Assembly (NCBI GenBank): GCA_940671915.1 | Contig: CALNVZ010003426.1 | Coordinates: 11,125,694-11,189,693, forward strand | From: Paracentrotus lividus | Lineage: Eukaryota; Echinodermata; Echinoidea; Camarodonta; Echinidae | DNA length: 64,000 bases | Direction of reading: 5' to 3' | Shown: in pieces, positions 45,470 through 57,346 of the stretch | Layout: the number at the start of each line of letters is the position of its first letter | Numbering within the stretch: the first letter of the stretch is position 1 | Position numbers and translations under genes: made by a program | Notes under the pieces: generated by a model | Seen by the model: only the letters and a program-made list of their open reading frames with translations | The model's database searches: none | What the model was told of the DNA's origin: nothing

Positions 45470-48175
45470 CTATGGCAGCGGAACAAGGCCAGCCTCGTTG
45501 CACCGGTCATCGGTACAGCATGATGTGTAGGTGAGGAGGTCACCGTTCACCAAACCACCGACATCGCACTTCCATAAGTTCTCTTGATCCGCACAACCAC
45601 GTGAAACACCGATTGTGCTGATCTCCCCGTTGATGCGATCCAGGGCTACATGGTCGTGAACCTAGAGTGAGAGAAAATAAAAGATAAACACAAAATGAAA
45701 AGTAACTCACTAATTTTGTTCAAATTATGCAATGGGCTTCATTCGAATTTTTAACCTTATACGGCAGTCACATGTACACAACGTGAAAATTGCCGACAAC
45801 GCGCACACAGAGCGTATACATAGACAACATGTATTAAACTACGCAACGAATGCACAGCGTTGGTACAGCGCGCTCGACGAATGAGTAACGCACACCCAGT
45901 GCTTGTCTGTGCGTTGGCCATGCGTCGTATGTGACTGCACCATAATAGACCGTTTCACTATTGTAATGGAATTTGTCTTTCCGGTGATACGAGGTATATT
46001 CAAACAACGTGAAAATTGCCGACAACGCGCACACAGAGCGTATACATAGACAACATGTATTAAACTACGCAACGAAAGCACAGCGTTGGTACAGCGCGCT
46101 CGACGAATGAGTAACGCACACCCAGCGCATGCTATGCGTTGGCCATGCGTGGTATGTGACTGCACCATAAAAGACCGTTTCACTATTGTAATGGAATTTG
46201 TCTTTCCGGTGATACGAGGTATATTCAAACAACCTTTTAATTGTTGCTATGTGGCACAATCATCGGGAAAACTAGGGTGTTGTCATAACCAACCTTTATT
46301 TAAAAAGTATGCATAAAATTAGTGCACCAGTCTGCTTTGAATTTATTTAGGCCTACGATTGTTTTATAAAATATAAGGCGGCCCCTTTTTGTCAATCCTA
46401 CCAGACATTTCTGGATTAAAAAGAAGAAGAAGAAGAAAAAAAAACAAAAAACAAATGAGCGAGGGGGACACTGTTCCCCCTTTTTGTACACATTTCCTTA
46501 ACAAAAAAAATAATTAAATAAAAAAGCATGATATTGATAATAAAAAATCGGGGCTGAAGCCCCCATCCCCCCCGGCACCGATGCCCATGAGTCTGAATAA
46601 AGTTAAATAAAATCGGATAAATACTAACGAAACAATGGACAACACCATCTGCACAGGTTTCTACTGACACATTCGGGTCACTTTCCACATTGGTCAAACA
46701 GAATCCTCTATCTGCAGAACTATTCACATCGTTATCGCACTGGAAACATTCAAAGCCCAATGACAACTCTGTCAAAATAAACAAACAAACAAAAACGAAA
46801 TTATGATTTTCGCTTTCGAAACCCTAATATCTATTCAATTTGCATTGAATTTCAATCAATTTCAATTCTTAAAACAAAATTCATTGTATTCGAAGGTAGA
46901 GGCTTGCATGGCGGATTCGAATACGGTGACTAGGTTTAAGGTTCACCATGTGGTTACTCCTGAAAGGTACTGCTTGAGAAAGTAGAAGACGAAATGGAGA
47001 GTTACAGAAAGTAGAAAATTGATAGGCGAGAAAGAGAGAAGAGAATAGAATAAGAGGTAATCTTTTCCTGATTTTGGCCTGAAAAAGGACCGTGAACCAG
47101 ATTAGAAGACGAGATGCGAGGAAGGCTTGTATAGTTGTAGAGAGTGCTCGACGTTTCGGACAGGTTGACTGTCCCTCCTCAGAAGTGAAGGGTTGCTGAT
47201 TCGGCGCGGGATGCCCGCACCTCGGGCTGCCATGTTCTTGGGAAATTGCAAATGACATTCAAAGTTATGGATACTTCTTCCCGAGACGTCAATGGCAGAG
47301 AAATATGCAAGCCTTTATAAATCCTTCATTTTTATGCAATTCATAAATTTAGCCCATTTAATTTAGAGACTCTGATTCGCAAACTAGTCGCGATCTGGCG
47401 AGTGAGATATGGCATTATTGGGCGAGACATATTAGTTTTCTCAAGCCGCGTTGCGGCCATCTGTCTCCCCAAGTGAGAAGTAGGCCCTTTTGGATTCTCG
47501 GCGCTGCCATGCAATTCTGAACATCGCCCTATGACCCAACCTCCCCCCCCCCCGAAAAAAAAGAAGAAGAAAAAGAAAAAGAAAAAAGAAAGAAAGAAAG
47601 AAACAACAAACAAACCAACTAAATAAACAAACAAACGAACACAAACAAAAGCAAAATAATATTCATGAATTATTGTAAATTAATTATGTCAATATGATTA
47701 TGATTATTAAGTTAAAATCATTTAAATATATTACTATATTCATGAATTATTGTAAATTAATTATGTCAATATGATTATGAATATTATGTTAAAGCTGTTT
47801 ATTTACTACATCCATGAATTATCATAACTATTTTCCCCCCACTCTGATTATGTTCAAATTATGTGTATATCTTATATGTCAATGGATTATTATAACTGAA
47901 TTATGATACTTTATATTCGATATGTTATCAATTAATACTTATAAGTTATTTATACAATTATGCATTTTTTTTCTCTCTCTCTCTCTTTTTGTAATGTTGA
48001 CAAAATACCATGTACATTTTACTGGTGAAGTTTTATAAATTCAATTCAATTCAATTCATAAACTAACAAAAAAACAAAAACAACAACCAACCAAAAAAAA
48101 TAAAAATAACACAAACAACAACTAAATCAACTTACGAATTGTCATTGCCAAAGCTAGAATAAGAAGTCCCTTCAT
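45470..48175 (-). CDS. Secreted Ly6/uPAR-domain (three-finger fold) protein
   Basis: A small secreted cysteine-rich protein; family members bind receptors or other proteins at the cell surface. Coding exons on the minus strand are 48175-48136, 46768-46629 and 45661-45470, with AG/GT junctions and matching phases, giving 123 residues. Residues 1-18 (MKGLLILALAMTIQLSLG) form a signal peptide. The domain starts FECFQC and ends CCTDDRCN, the family signature. Cysteines at 21, 24, 37, 52, 59, 83, 92, 108, 109 and 114 make the full set of ten. NSS (29) and NVS (46) are possible glycosylation sites. The protein ends nine residues after the last cysteine with no hydrophobic tail, so no GPI anchor is expected. 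A non-coding first exon (49300-49240) and TATA box lie upstream. It looks intact. Which of the many echinoderm Ly6 genes it is cannot be said. Confidence 0.9.
45780..46234. repeat. 227-bp tandem duplication in Ly6 intron 3
   Basis: Two copies (about 45780-46005 and 46006-46234) start ACAACGTGAAAATTGCCG and end GATACGAGGTATATTCAAAC. They differ by only a few bases, such as a short change at CCAGTGCTTGTCTGTGCG versus CCAGCGCATGCTATGCG, so the duplication is recent. The GC-rich content creates open frames that are artefacts. Confidence 0.9.
46500..46600. other. G/C-run block in Ly6 intron
   Basis: GGGGCTGAAGCCCCCATCC preceded by ACTGTTCCCCC resembles the interior of the CAGGGGC-type elements (12455, 62023), but clean terminal repeats are not visible. 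It lies just 5' (on +) of Ly6 exon 3. Confidence 0.35.
46880..47260 (-). mobile_element. Penelope-like fragment with hammerhead-type core
   Basis: On the minus strand the segment near 47180-47150 reads CTGAGGAGGGACAGTCAACC and then TGTCCGAAAC. This has the order of a hammerhead ribozyme core: CTGANGA, a GGACA/TGTCC stem with a short loop, then GAAAC. Such cores are known from Penelope-like element ends. I do not see a closing stem I, so an active ribozyme is not supported. No reverse transcriptase or GIY-YIG segment is visible. Situated in Ly6 intron 2. Confidence 0.4.
47645..48055 (+). mobile_element. LINE 3'-end fragment with ATTCA tail
   Basis: The sequence before 48030 reads as a LINE-like C-terminal end (LTKYHVHFTGEVL then stop) followed by ATAAATTCAATTCAATTCA. 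The ATTCA tail units correspond to the TTGAA tail of the 35486 LINE seen from the other strand. An internal 77-bp direct duplication (47659 and 47736, ATTCATGAATTATTGTAAAT) is present. It lies in Ly6 intron 2, about 80 bp from the signal-peptide exon and antisense to the gene. Confidence 0.5.
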
Positions 48176-48543
48176 TGTGAATGGTACAGGTGGCTGTAAA
48201 ATGTGATATAAACACACATTATAATTAGCACGCCGAGTAATGAAGATATCTATATACTGAAATAAGATCTCATAATATTACCATGATCATAAGACATTAT
48301 ATTGAGATGTTGTATCCCTATATACTATACTGAAACATAAATTCGCAATCTTATGAAATATCATGATATAATAAAGTTGCATTTATTTCATACATGAATA
48401 ATATCGCCATACATGTATAGAATTAAATCGAATATTAAAATCAAACGAGAAAAATTGTTAAATTTATTCGATCTTCTATCAGCTTTCTACTGGAAAAATA
48501 ATTTCAATGGATAATGTAACCAGACATAAATATTGTTAGCTAA

Positions 48544-49179
48544 TAGTAGGGTTGGGCGAATCTCAACTTTTTTTTTCAAACAAGTTGTTTCTATAGTAAA
48601 ATTCGACGTAGAAACTGAAAATGACAATTATTTTTGCATACGATGACGTCTTACGTCGCTAAAGTGCAAAAAACCAAAATGGCCGCCAAAATGGCGTATT
48701 GTGCCCAATTATCACACTTTTTATACGTATAAACCACTTTTATTGCGTTTTTATATGGCTTTTGGATGTCAGGGAACCCGACATGATTAATCCAACATGA
48801 TTAATCCTACCAAAGTTGACTGTTAGTGTAGTTTGGTAGTTAGTTTCAGTCAATATCGAGCAAAAATCACCTCATATCAAAATCACTAAATAACACCTAT
48901 AACACATACTAGGTACTTTAGGTCATGATAAAATTGTCAGATTTGAGCTTTTAGACGATCAAAATCCATAAAGAAACAAAATAAAACCGGTTTATATTTA
49001 TAAAGTGTGTGATGAATGGGCAAAATACACTATTTTGGTTTTTTGCACTTTAGCGACGTCAGACATCATCGTACACAAAAATCATTGTCATTTTTGGATT
49101 CTACCTCAAATTTGACTATAGAACTAACTTGTTTGAAATGACTTTTCAGAAAAAAGTAATTATTTGCCCAACCCTACTA
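48544..49179. mobile_element. Foldback MITE in Ly6 intron 1
   Basis: The ends TAGTAGGGTTGGGC and GCCCAACCCTACTA are exact complements. Long mirrored stretches continue inward: GTCGCTAAAGTGCAAAAAACC against GGTTTTTTGCACTTTAGCGA, and AAAATGACAATTATTTTTG against its complement. About 636 bp, non-coding. It fills most of the intron between the 5' UTR exon and the signal-peptide exon. Confidence 0.85.
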
Positions 49180-49239
49180 ATACTAATAGATCTATCAAAT
49201 TATTAGAAAAAAAAAAGAATGATTGAAGAATGAACGTAC

Positions 49240-49300
49240 CTGATCTGTGATCTGATTTGAGCTGGTTGGTTGGATATTACTAGCTGTCTTGATCGCAGTT
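49240..49300 (-). other. Non-coding first exon of the Ly6 gene
   Basis: Inferred 5' UTR exon. It begins about 30 bases downstream of the TATA box and ends ATCACAGATCAG before a consensus donor GTACGT at 49239. The next exon begins at 48193 after TTTTACAG and carries CACAATG at the start codon. The exact cap site is not visible. Confidence 0.6.
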
Positions 49301-49324
49301 ATGGATTCTACTAAGAATCCATCA

Positions 49325-49334
49325 CTATTTATAG
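49325..49334 (-). promoter_or_regulatory. TATA box of the Ly6 gene
   Basis: CTATAAATAG on the minus strand, a near-ideal TATA element, placed about 85 bp before the first donor site. With the usual 25-30 bp spacing, transcription would start near 49300. Confidence 0.7.
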
Positions 49335-50069
49335 TTTAAAAGCAATCCATTTCAGTCCTTGTGTATGAATATTAGACTTGTTAGCTCTCTTCAAATAACG
49401 ATAAATTATGAAGGATTATAAAAAAGAAAAGAAAAAGAGAAATAGTTGTATAAAGTAATAACGACATAACATGCCCTAATAATCAGTATATTGATTGTCG
49501 GCATGAACTGAAAAGCAAAGAAATATATAAGTATACAAGGCTTTAAATTACTTTATTATGCATTCAAACATCCGCTCTTGGTAATTAAGAGAACACAAAT
49601 TCATCAAATATTGCAAAGAAAACAAAAAGTGGATCAATTGTCTGTTAATGAGGCATGAAAGAAGATGCGGCTTTGTGATACGTCCCGTTAAGCTTGTTAA
49701 ATATCGGCTGAAAAGTGAGGGTGCATAACCGTAATAATAAAAGAACAAAAAGAGCTAATTATAAATAATGCATTAAAATGCAAAAATACTTTACTTAATG
49801 TCATTGAACTAAACTTCTTAACTATATACAAAATAATACCAGTGTAACTATTTCTATTAATCATGTTGTATGCCTTTGGCCATTAGACGCATATGAGAGT
49901 GATTTTAAATGGGAAATTACGAATAAGTATAAATATTGATTAATTACTAATAGTTGGTTTGTTGAAAATCTTGACAAAATTACTGTACAGCCTAAAGATG
50001 ATTAGATTCTTTATTTTATTTATTCTTTTGCATTTCACTGCATAAAATGCGTTATAAGAAGAACGGTAA
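49335..50069. other. Upstream flank of the Ly6 gene
   Basis: AT-rich, no gene. Any further promoter elements of the Ly6 gene would lie here, but none could be recognised. Confidence 0.35.
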
Positions 50070-50115
<46 letters not shown>

Positions 50116-50247
50116 TGCAGCAATTTACATATTGGCAATAATAGAGGAAAAAAAGATTTACAAAAGAATCACAGAGTGCTGAACTTGTAAAAGAGTCTGA
50201 TGTGTGTGAGGGTATGTGTGTGCGTGTGTGTGTGTGTGTTTATGTGA

Positions 50248-50290
<43 letters not shown>
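50070..50290. repeat. (CT)n and (TG)n microsatellites
   Basis: TCTC-rich run at about 50071-50116 and TG runs at about 50202-50290. Confidence 0.92.
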
Positions 50291-50493
50291 TAGATCTCAG
50301 GCGTGTAGCCACGATTTTCTTGCTGGTTGAACAAAATAAACGATGCCCTTTGGTTGGTTAAATACCTTTTGGAGAACATAATTATGACCATTTCAAATTA
50401 TACGTTGCAAGCGTAAAGTGTGAGCACTGAAATATTACCAATCTATATGACCTGAAAGCACACCGTTTTAAGCTCTTAGATACATTGGCCACA

Positions 50494-50498
<5 letters not shown>

Positions 50499-50538
<40 letters not shown>
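50499..50538. repeat. Poly(T) run
   Basis: 40 T in a row, equivalent to a poly(A) tail of a minus-strand insertion; no body identified. Confidence 0.92.
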
Positions 50539-50546
<8 letters not shown>

Positions 50547-52449
50547 CACTAATTCTAAGTCATGCGAGCACAAAGTTTGCCATATCGTCAGCGTGACTTG
50601 GGAAAGGCAGTTTGAGAATTATACAAAGTAATTTACAGTGCTTTTTGCCACAATGTCACCTGAACTTATGTAAGTACTTAAATGTTTTGTTTTTTTTTCT
50701 GAAAAATGAAATGTTACAGATTTTTTTGCAAAATTCTACTAATAAGAACCGACATCGTCATTTATTATCATGATATTATCCCATAATGTTCACTTAATCT
50801 GATTATCACGAAAGTTCCCCCCTTTTTTTTGGGGGGGGGGGTGGTGGGCGGGGGTTGTTGTTTTTTTAAAAAAGATTGTGCAATAGCACTTTAACTAGAC
50901 CACTGATAGTTTCTATTTTTTTGACAGTCTGCACCAGCATCAAGGCTTTATTCAAGGAAGCCCCAAAACAAAAATCAATTGAAAAAAAAAGGAAAGAAGA
51001 GAAGAAGAAAAAGAAGAAGAAGAATAAAAAAGAAACAACCTCAATATATACGCTTTTAAGGATCTTTTCAATTATTAATACACATTCATTTAAAAGCCTT
51101 TCACGAATCCGGAGAAAAAAATAGTTTGATAAAAAATACTTTGTTCATATCCGATCTTCTTTATGTCCACATTTCCTAAGCGCATAGAAATTACAAGACA
51201 ATGATTTGAGCCAAGAAACCCACCGCCTTATTCATATTATTAAACCGACACAGAGACGACCTTCACTGTTGTGTCAATATTTCTGACAATGCTGGCGTTA
51301 TGAAAATTCTAGAGTATGGGAACTGAATACTAAATTAAATCTTTATAAAGATCATCTCATGCCTGTTTAAAATTTATAAAGAGTCTCGTTCCTATAGATG
51401 GCATTTATTTTCCTTTTCTAATAATGCGCCATTGTAGTATTCTCCTGGAATTCTCCTACTATTTCACTTATTTTTTAGTTCAAGTGCAATCAAGTAACCT
51501 TTTAATATTTAGGTCAATTCGATATTTAAAAGTTACATCCCTCATTTGACAATGTTTGACCGTCTTATGTCACCGCATTTACCTAATACGATATAATATT
51601 TTTCTTCTTCAAAATGGGTAAACCTTTTTCATTTCTATACATGTGCAGACAATATCCATCTGTGTACCTTGCTTTTTCCATTGTCATTTTTCCTTCATCA
51701 TTACAGATTTAATTATAAATCAGAATGAACCTTGAAGAGAATGTGGGATTAAATAAATATAGAACAATTCAAACTAATATGTCGCAAAAACCTTTTATAT
51801 CATCATTTGAAGATGATGAAAATAAACCGAAATGCAACATTGTCATTATAACTATTCTGATAATACGTTTATACATGTTTCCCTTTTTACATCATGTACA
51901 CACCAGAAATATGCAACCGAGTAATACGTCAGTCAGACCGCCATACCGACACCAAACCCACTCCAAACCGACCACTAACTTGTTATCCATGGTAATGTAA
52001 TTACGTTGTTCGGTCTGTTGTCGGTATAAAGTCGGTCTCACCGGTGTGACTGAGGCATAACAAAATGCCTGCAATTCCAATATACGTAGCTATTTCCCCC
52101 ATATTAATCAAAAAGTATTTGATACATTTGATGGGAAAAATTTCCGTGTAACAGTTTGTGTTAGGAATCGATTCGTGATGATTATATATTACGTTTTAAT
52201 CCTGATATATTTCGAATTTAATCTAAAAAAAAATCAACAACGTGTATACTTCTTCCTTATGTATATACATGTATATATATATTATCATCTTATCATCTTA
52301 TATCTGTAAATGTAAATCTTAAATTTACTGAGCCCTTGATCTTAATGGAATCACACAATGGGCTTTTCTTACTCTATTTTTACTCTTCTTTTAATGTATT
52401 GTTCCCAATGTCAATATTTAAAGAGCTCATTTGCAAAAGGGATTAGATC
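50539..52449. other. Gene-free stretch, 1.9 kb
   Basis: Holds a poly-T/poly-G block at about 50822-50870, an A/G-rich purine tract near 50980-51030, and a small inverted repeat at 51923-52055 (GTCAGACCGCCATACCGAC against GTCGGTATAAAGTCGGTCT) that may be a tiny MITE. No supported gene. Confidence 0.4.
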
Positions 52450-52835
52450 ATTTTTTTTCAATAAATTTAAAGCAAAGAAAAGATAAAATCCCCATAAGAA
52501 TGTGAGAAAAAATAGCTATGCAAATCTGTCTCCAACAATATTTCTATATGAGTGGAAAAAAAAATTGATTTTGTCGGAATGGTCTAAAGTGGATCTAACC
52601 CCATTTCCAACTAAGCTCTTCGTTTTGTCAATTATTAACGCTGTTCCTTTATTGTTGTGTTATTAATGCTCTTGCAAAATCTTCAGCTAAAAATCTGTAC
52701 CCAATAATATTTCTATACAGGAGAAAAAATAAAAAAGCGAAAAAAAAAAATCAAAACTTTATTTTATCGGAAGGGTCAAAAGTGGATCTAATCCCCTTTT
52801 AAACTTAGAAGCTCTTCATTTGTCAAGTATTTACC
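52450..52835 (+). repeat. About 170-bp minisatellite, left part
   Basis: Roughly two diverged units sharing AATATTTCTATA, GGTC(A)AAAGTGGAT(C/A)TAA, AGCTCTTC and ATTGTTGTGTTAT. It is the left half of an array interrupted by the foldback element at 52836; the rest resumes at 56653. Confidence 0.8.
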
Positions 52836-55800
52836 CAGGGAGCAAGTAGGGTGGACCTGACATGGCGAGATATAAAAAGTAGTCCTATCTAGGATGGTTG
52901 TATGGACCCTAACCAACATCGCTAGGGCGGACTACTCTTCAGATCAGCTGCAGGAGGGTCCCTACAGGTGGGGGCGTCCAAAATAGCCGCCCCTTTTACA
53001 AAAATTAGCATTCTGAACAAAAATGTTTGAAGCAGAGTTTCAAATACATTGAATTTGGTATCAAATTAAAGATAATAAAATTTCCTACGATTTGGTACTA
53101 TTTTCAATGAGAATCACATTCAGTAAAGTTAAACTTGATTTTTCTCATTTTTTTCAAAATTTTTTTTTTTATCTATTTGTTGTTTTACCTCGTGTAATAA
53201 TCATGTCAAGACCTGAAGCGCGAAAATTTTTAGAAATGTGCCCCAATCTATTGACAAGAGTATGTAAAAAGGAAAAAGTAATACCCTTTTCCAATAAAAA
53301 GATATAACGCTATAAAGTTACAACTGCAATATACGGAAGAACGACGTTTTTGCCCCATTTATGTGGTAAACCCATACATACACGTGTAATACCCTATTGC
53401 AGTGCGCGCATGTGTATTGCACGGTATGATGTAGATAATAATGAATACAAGGTACATAGAGGTTAATAAAGAATGGACTCTCTCGACCAATCTTTTGTGA
53501 AGGGAGATGGAATTGGGGGGGGGGGGGTCATAGACACGGACCAATTTTGGAGCGGCAAAGGCCGCGGAGGCAGGGTAAACGTGTAAAAACGCGAAAAAGG
53601 CCTAGATTTGTGATTTTTAGCTGTTCAGCCCCCCCCCAACTTTCGGCTAACTCCCTTTCAAAACGCTCCGCGCCTGCCGCCCCAATATGTTACCTGATTG
53701 TCATGTGCATTTTTAATAATAGACTTTATTTTACAGGCTGTGATCCAAACAGATTTTTGGAGTAAAAAAAGACTTCAAACCAGAGCAAAATGATTGATGA
53801 ACTTAATAATAATAAATAATAATAAATAATAAATATAATATATATAATAATAAATAATAAATAAATCCTAGGCTTTATGACAAAAGTGTATTTTTGCATG
53901 CATTTAAAATGTATCTTTTTGTTAACAGAATTTTTATATTCCGAAAAGGAGATTATTGGAAATATAAAATACTCTGTTTGGTATACATACAATGGAAGAT
54001 AAATCGCTGGTTTTCGTGAATAGTTATATGGGATGGTTGATGACCCAAACCAATATTCTTCGGATTGTTTCGATAGGCCAGCTGAAGTAGGTGCTACAAA
54101 GCGAAACTGGAGGGGCAGGTTGTTCAGTGCACCCCACTTTTCAGGCATCAAAAACATGACAAATGTACTCTTTCAATATCAATATATAGTGCCCCTTTTC
54201 TCAATTAATTGTCCTTTTTTAAACAAACCTTGTGAAATTGTAAAAATCTAAAAGAGCACTTTTTTATGTATTCAAACCCCAAATCTCTCACTCGTATTAA
54301 GAAGTCACAAGCATCAACGTTGAATCAAACAAACTTCCGCTGCTGCTAGTCTAGAGACAATTATTTCAAGTGTGTTGTCGACAATTGAATCACAAGTGTC
54401 GTCTGAGAGGGCTCGATAGGGGGGGGGTATGCAGTCGCTGATCTGGGGAGCCCATGGGACCGAACCCCCCCCCCCGAATAAAAAAAAGGAATGGACAGGC
54501 GCCGATTGAGCCCCTAATTACCCCTATGCGGCTGATTCAAGATGACTCTTTGATGGCCGAAGGCACAAAAAAAAAAGGCCCTGTAATGAAATCCTGGATC
54601 ACCACTTGTATGGACTAAAGCCCCAAAATGTTCTTGACAAATTTCTGGTTCTGGTCCCAGTCTATTCCAATTTTAATACTCGCCTTTACGCACTGGCTGA
54701 AATACCACCATTTCAGAAAAGTCCGGCCCTTTCCACTGTGCCCCTACTTTCACATTTGATCCTCAACATTCCGATTGCCAAATCAACGTCTGACTCATAA
54801 TGAGTAATTGAAGGTTAATATAATGGCGAACCTGTTCAAAGAAAAATATGATAAAGGGGTCTCCTAATTCTATGTCTAACCTTTCTTTCCCCTCCTTCAA
54901 AAAAGGAATTTATTTTAGCTTTGCAACCCATTCATCTGGGCCGAATTTCCAAACCCTTATAGCACAATGATTGACAAACTGATTGTATAATATAATATCA
55001 CATAATTACCTCATAAGTCTATGAAGTGACATGCTCCAGGCTAATATGATTGTATTTAAAAAAAAGAATTGAATAAAAAATCAATTAATAATAATAATAA
55101 TAACAACAATAATAATAATAGTGTCATAATCATAATAGTGGCTACTTCTATAGTGGACAGGTCCACCTTTCGGCGCAAAGTAGGCCCTGTTTGTAAATCA
55201 CCTCAACATGTTGAGTGATAAATCCATCATAATATTAGGTTGTTAGATTTACCCTTATAATATAAATTTTATAATCCAAAATCTGTTTGATCACAGCCTG
55301 TAAGAAAATCTTCTGGGGGAGAGGGCAAGGCTGAAGGGGCTGAGCAGGTGGGGGGGGGGGGGGGGGGGGGGGCTGAACAGGCTAAAAATCACCAATCTAG
55401 GCAGCCCTATGGCCATTTTTGCGTTTTTGTACACGTTTAATGACAAAAGTGGGGGCTGTAGCCCCCAGCCCCATCCCCGACCCCGCGGCCCCTGAGGGTA
55501 CGTGGTTTTCTGTATAAATAGTCAAACAAATTATTTATAACTCTGTTAAACTCAGATGTTTTTTAAAATTTTATTCGTTGGATGTGAATTATCTGTACCG
55601 TCTTGTTTATTGTTTACTCACATTAACTTTGTTTGTCTATTGTGTTATAGGATTATTGTTCATCTCACTTTTATATAATGTAGGCCTACTGTTCATGTGT
55701 TTGGATAATCATGTGCAGGATCTTTATGTATATTATCAGTGTAACCTTTAACGAAATAAAACCCAACAAACGTAACTGTGACTGCAATCAGCCCTTTTCA

Positions 55801-56652
55801 ATTCGCCAAATAACAACCGATATATTGCACAAGCACAATTTCATTAATTTGATTAAAAATAAGATTATAATATTAAAATCTGCCGCCCAAAAAATTGGTC
55901 CCGTGTTCATGACCCCACCCCCCCATCCCCTCCCCCTTCACAACAAATTGGTCGAGAAATCCATTCTAACGTAGGGTTCTTTATTAACCTTTATGGAAAC
56001 TTGCATATTCCTGTAATAATTGTTAGATCACGCCGTGCAATACACATGCGCGCACTGTAATAGGGTATTACACGTGTATGTATGGGCTTTCCACATAAAT
56101 GGGGCAAAAACGTCGTTTTCCCGTATATTGCAGTGGTAATTTTATAGCGTTATATCTTTTTATTGGAAAAGGGTATTACTTTTTCCTTTTTACATACTCT
56201 TTTCAATACATTGGGGCACATTTCTAAAAAATTTCGCGCTTCAGGTCTTGACATGATTATTACACGAGATAAAACAACAAATAGATAAAAATTTATTTTT
56301 TGAAAAAAATGAGAAAAATCAAGTTTAACGCTTCAAATTTTAACTTTACTGAATGTGATTCTCATTGAAAATAGTACCAAATTGTAGGAAATTTTATTAT
56401 CTTTAATTTGATACCAAATTCGATGTATTTGAAACTCTGCTTCAAACATTTTTGTTCAGAATGCTAATTTTTGTAAAAGGGGCGGCTATTTTGGACGCCC
56501 CCACCTGTAGGGACCCTCCTGCAGCTGATCTGAAGAGTAGTCCGCCCTAGCGATGTTGGTAAGGGTCCATACAACCATCCTATATAGGACTACTTTTTAT
56601 ATCTCGACATGTCAGCTCCTTCCAAAATATGGGGTTTTGCTCCCTGGGTAAT
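52836..56652. mobile_element. Large foldback element splitting a minisatellite
   Basis: 3.8 kb with ends CCCAGGGAGC and GCTCCCTGGG, with TA at both borders. Outer arms of about 730 bp (to 53560 and from 55890) are highly similar; for example GCAGGAGGGTCCCTACAGG and complement, or CCTGAAGCGCGAAA and complement. Mirroring continues inward with interruptions: CTGTGATCCAAACAG at 53735 against CTGTTTGATCACAG at 55280, each beside G-run blocks of the CAGGGGC type. The centre (53770-55270) is unmirrored and non-coding. No transposase is seen. The interrupted repeat array on both sides shows that it inserted after the array formed. Confidence 0.85.
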
Positions 56653-57340
56653 TATTGGTGTTCCCTATTATTGCAACAATATTTCTATATGGAAGAAATA
56701 ATTAAGCTTGATTTTCTCCGAATGGTCTTCAACTATTAAAAAGTACTTCGTTTGCCAATTATTATCACAGTCTCCTTATTGTTGTATTATTATGGATACT
56801 CTTACAGAATCTTCGGATGAAAATCTGTCTCCAATAATATTTCTATATGGAAGAATATTATTAACAAAAGCTTGATTTTCTCCGAATGTTCAAAAGTGGA
56901 TATAACCCCCCTTTCATCTAAGCGATTCGTTTGTCAATTAATAATGCTGCCCCCTTATTGTTGTGTTATGAATACTCTTGCAGAATCTTCGGATGAAAAT
57001 CTGTCTCCAATAATATTTCTATATGGGAGAATTAACAAAAGCTTGATTTTTTTTCCTAATGGTCAAAAGTGGATATAACCCCTTTTCATCTAAGCTCTTT
57101 GTCGGTCAAATATTATCGCTGTCCCCTTATTGTTGTATTATGAATACTCTTACAGAATCTTCGGATGAAAATCTGTCTCCAATAATATTCCTATATAGTA
57201 GAATTAACAAAAGCTTTATTTTCTCCTAATGGTAAAAAATGGATATAACTCCCTTTTCATCTAAGCTCTTTGTTGGTCAAATATTATCGCTGTCCCCTTA
57301 TGCTTATTGTTGTATTATGAATACTCTTGCAGAATCTTCA
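56653..57340 (+). repeat. About 170-bp minisatellite, right part, ending at a gene start
   Basis: Four units with period 167-177. Each has ATTGTTGT(A/G)TTAT, then ACTCTT(A/G)CAGAATCTTC; the CAG falls at 56814, 56981, 57153 and 57330. In the first three units GGATGAAAATCTGTCTCC follows. In the last, the sequence switches to AAGGACAATGG, the start of the raftlin-like coding sequence. Each unit thus holds a pyrimidine-containing stretch and CAG that could act as a 3' splice site. Confidence 0.85.
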
Positions 57341-57346
57341 AGGACA

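Noticed and set aside
45839-46259. Overlapping open frames on the minus strand
   Set aside because: They arise from the GC-rich 227-bp tandem duplication inside a Ly6 intron.
46881-47258. 125-codon minus-strand frame with CPKRRALSTTI
   Set aside because: The peptide comes from the Penelope-like terminal sequence and its hairpin, not from a known protein domain.
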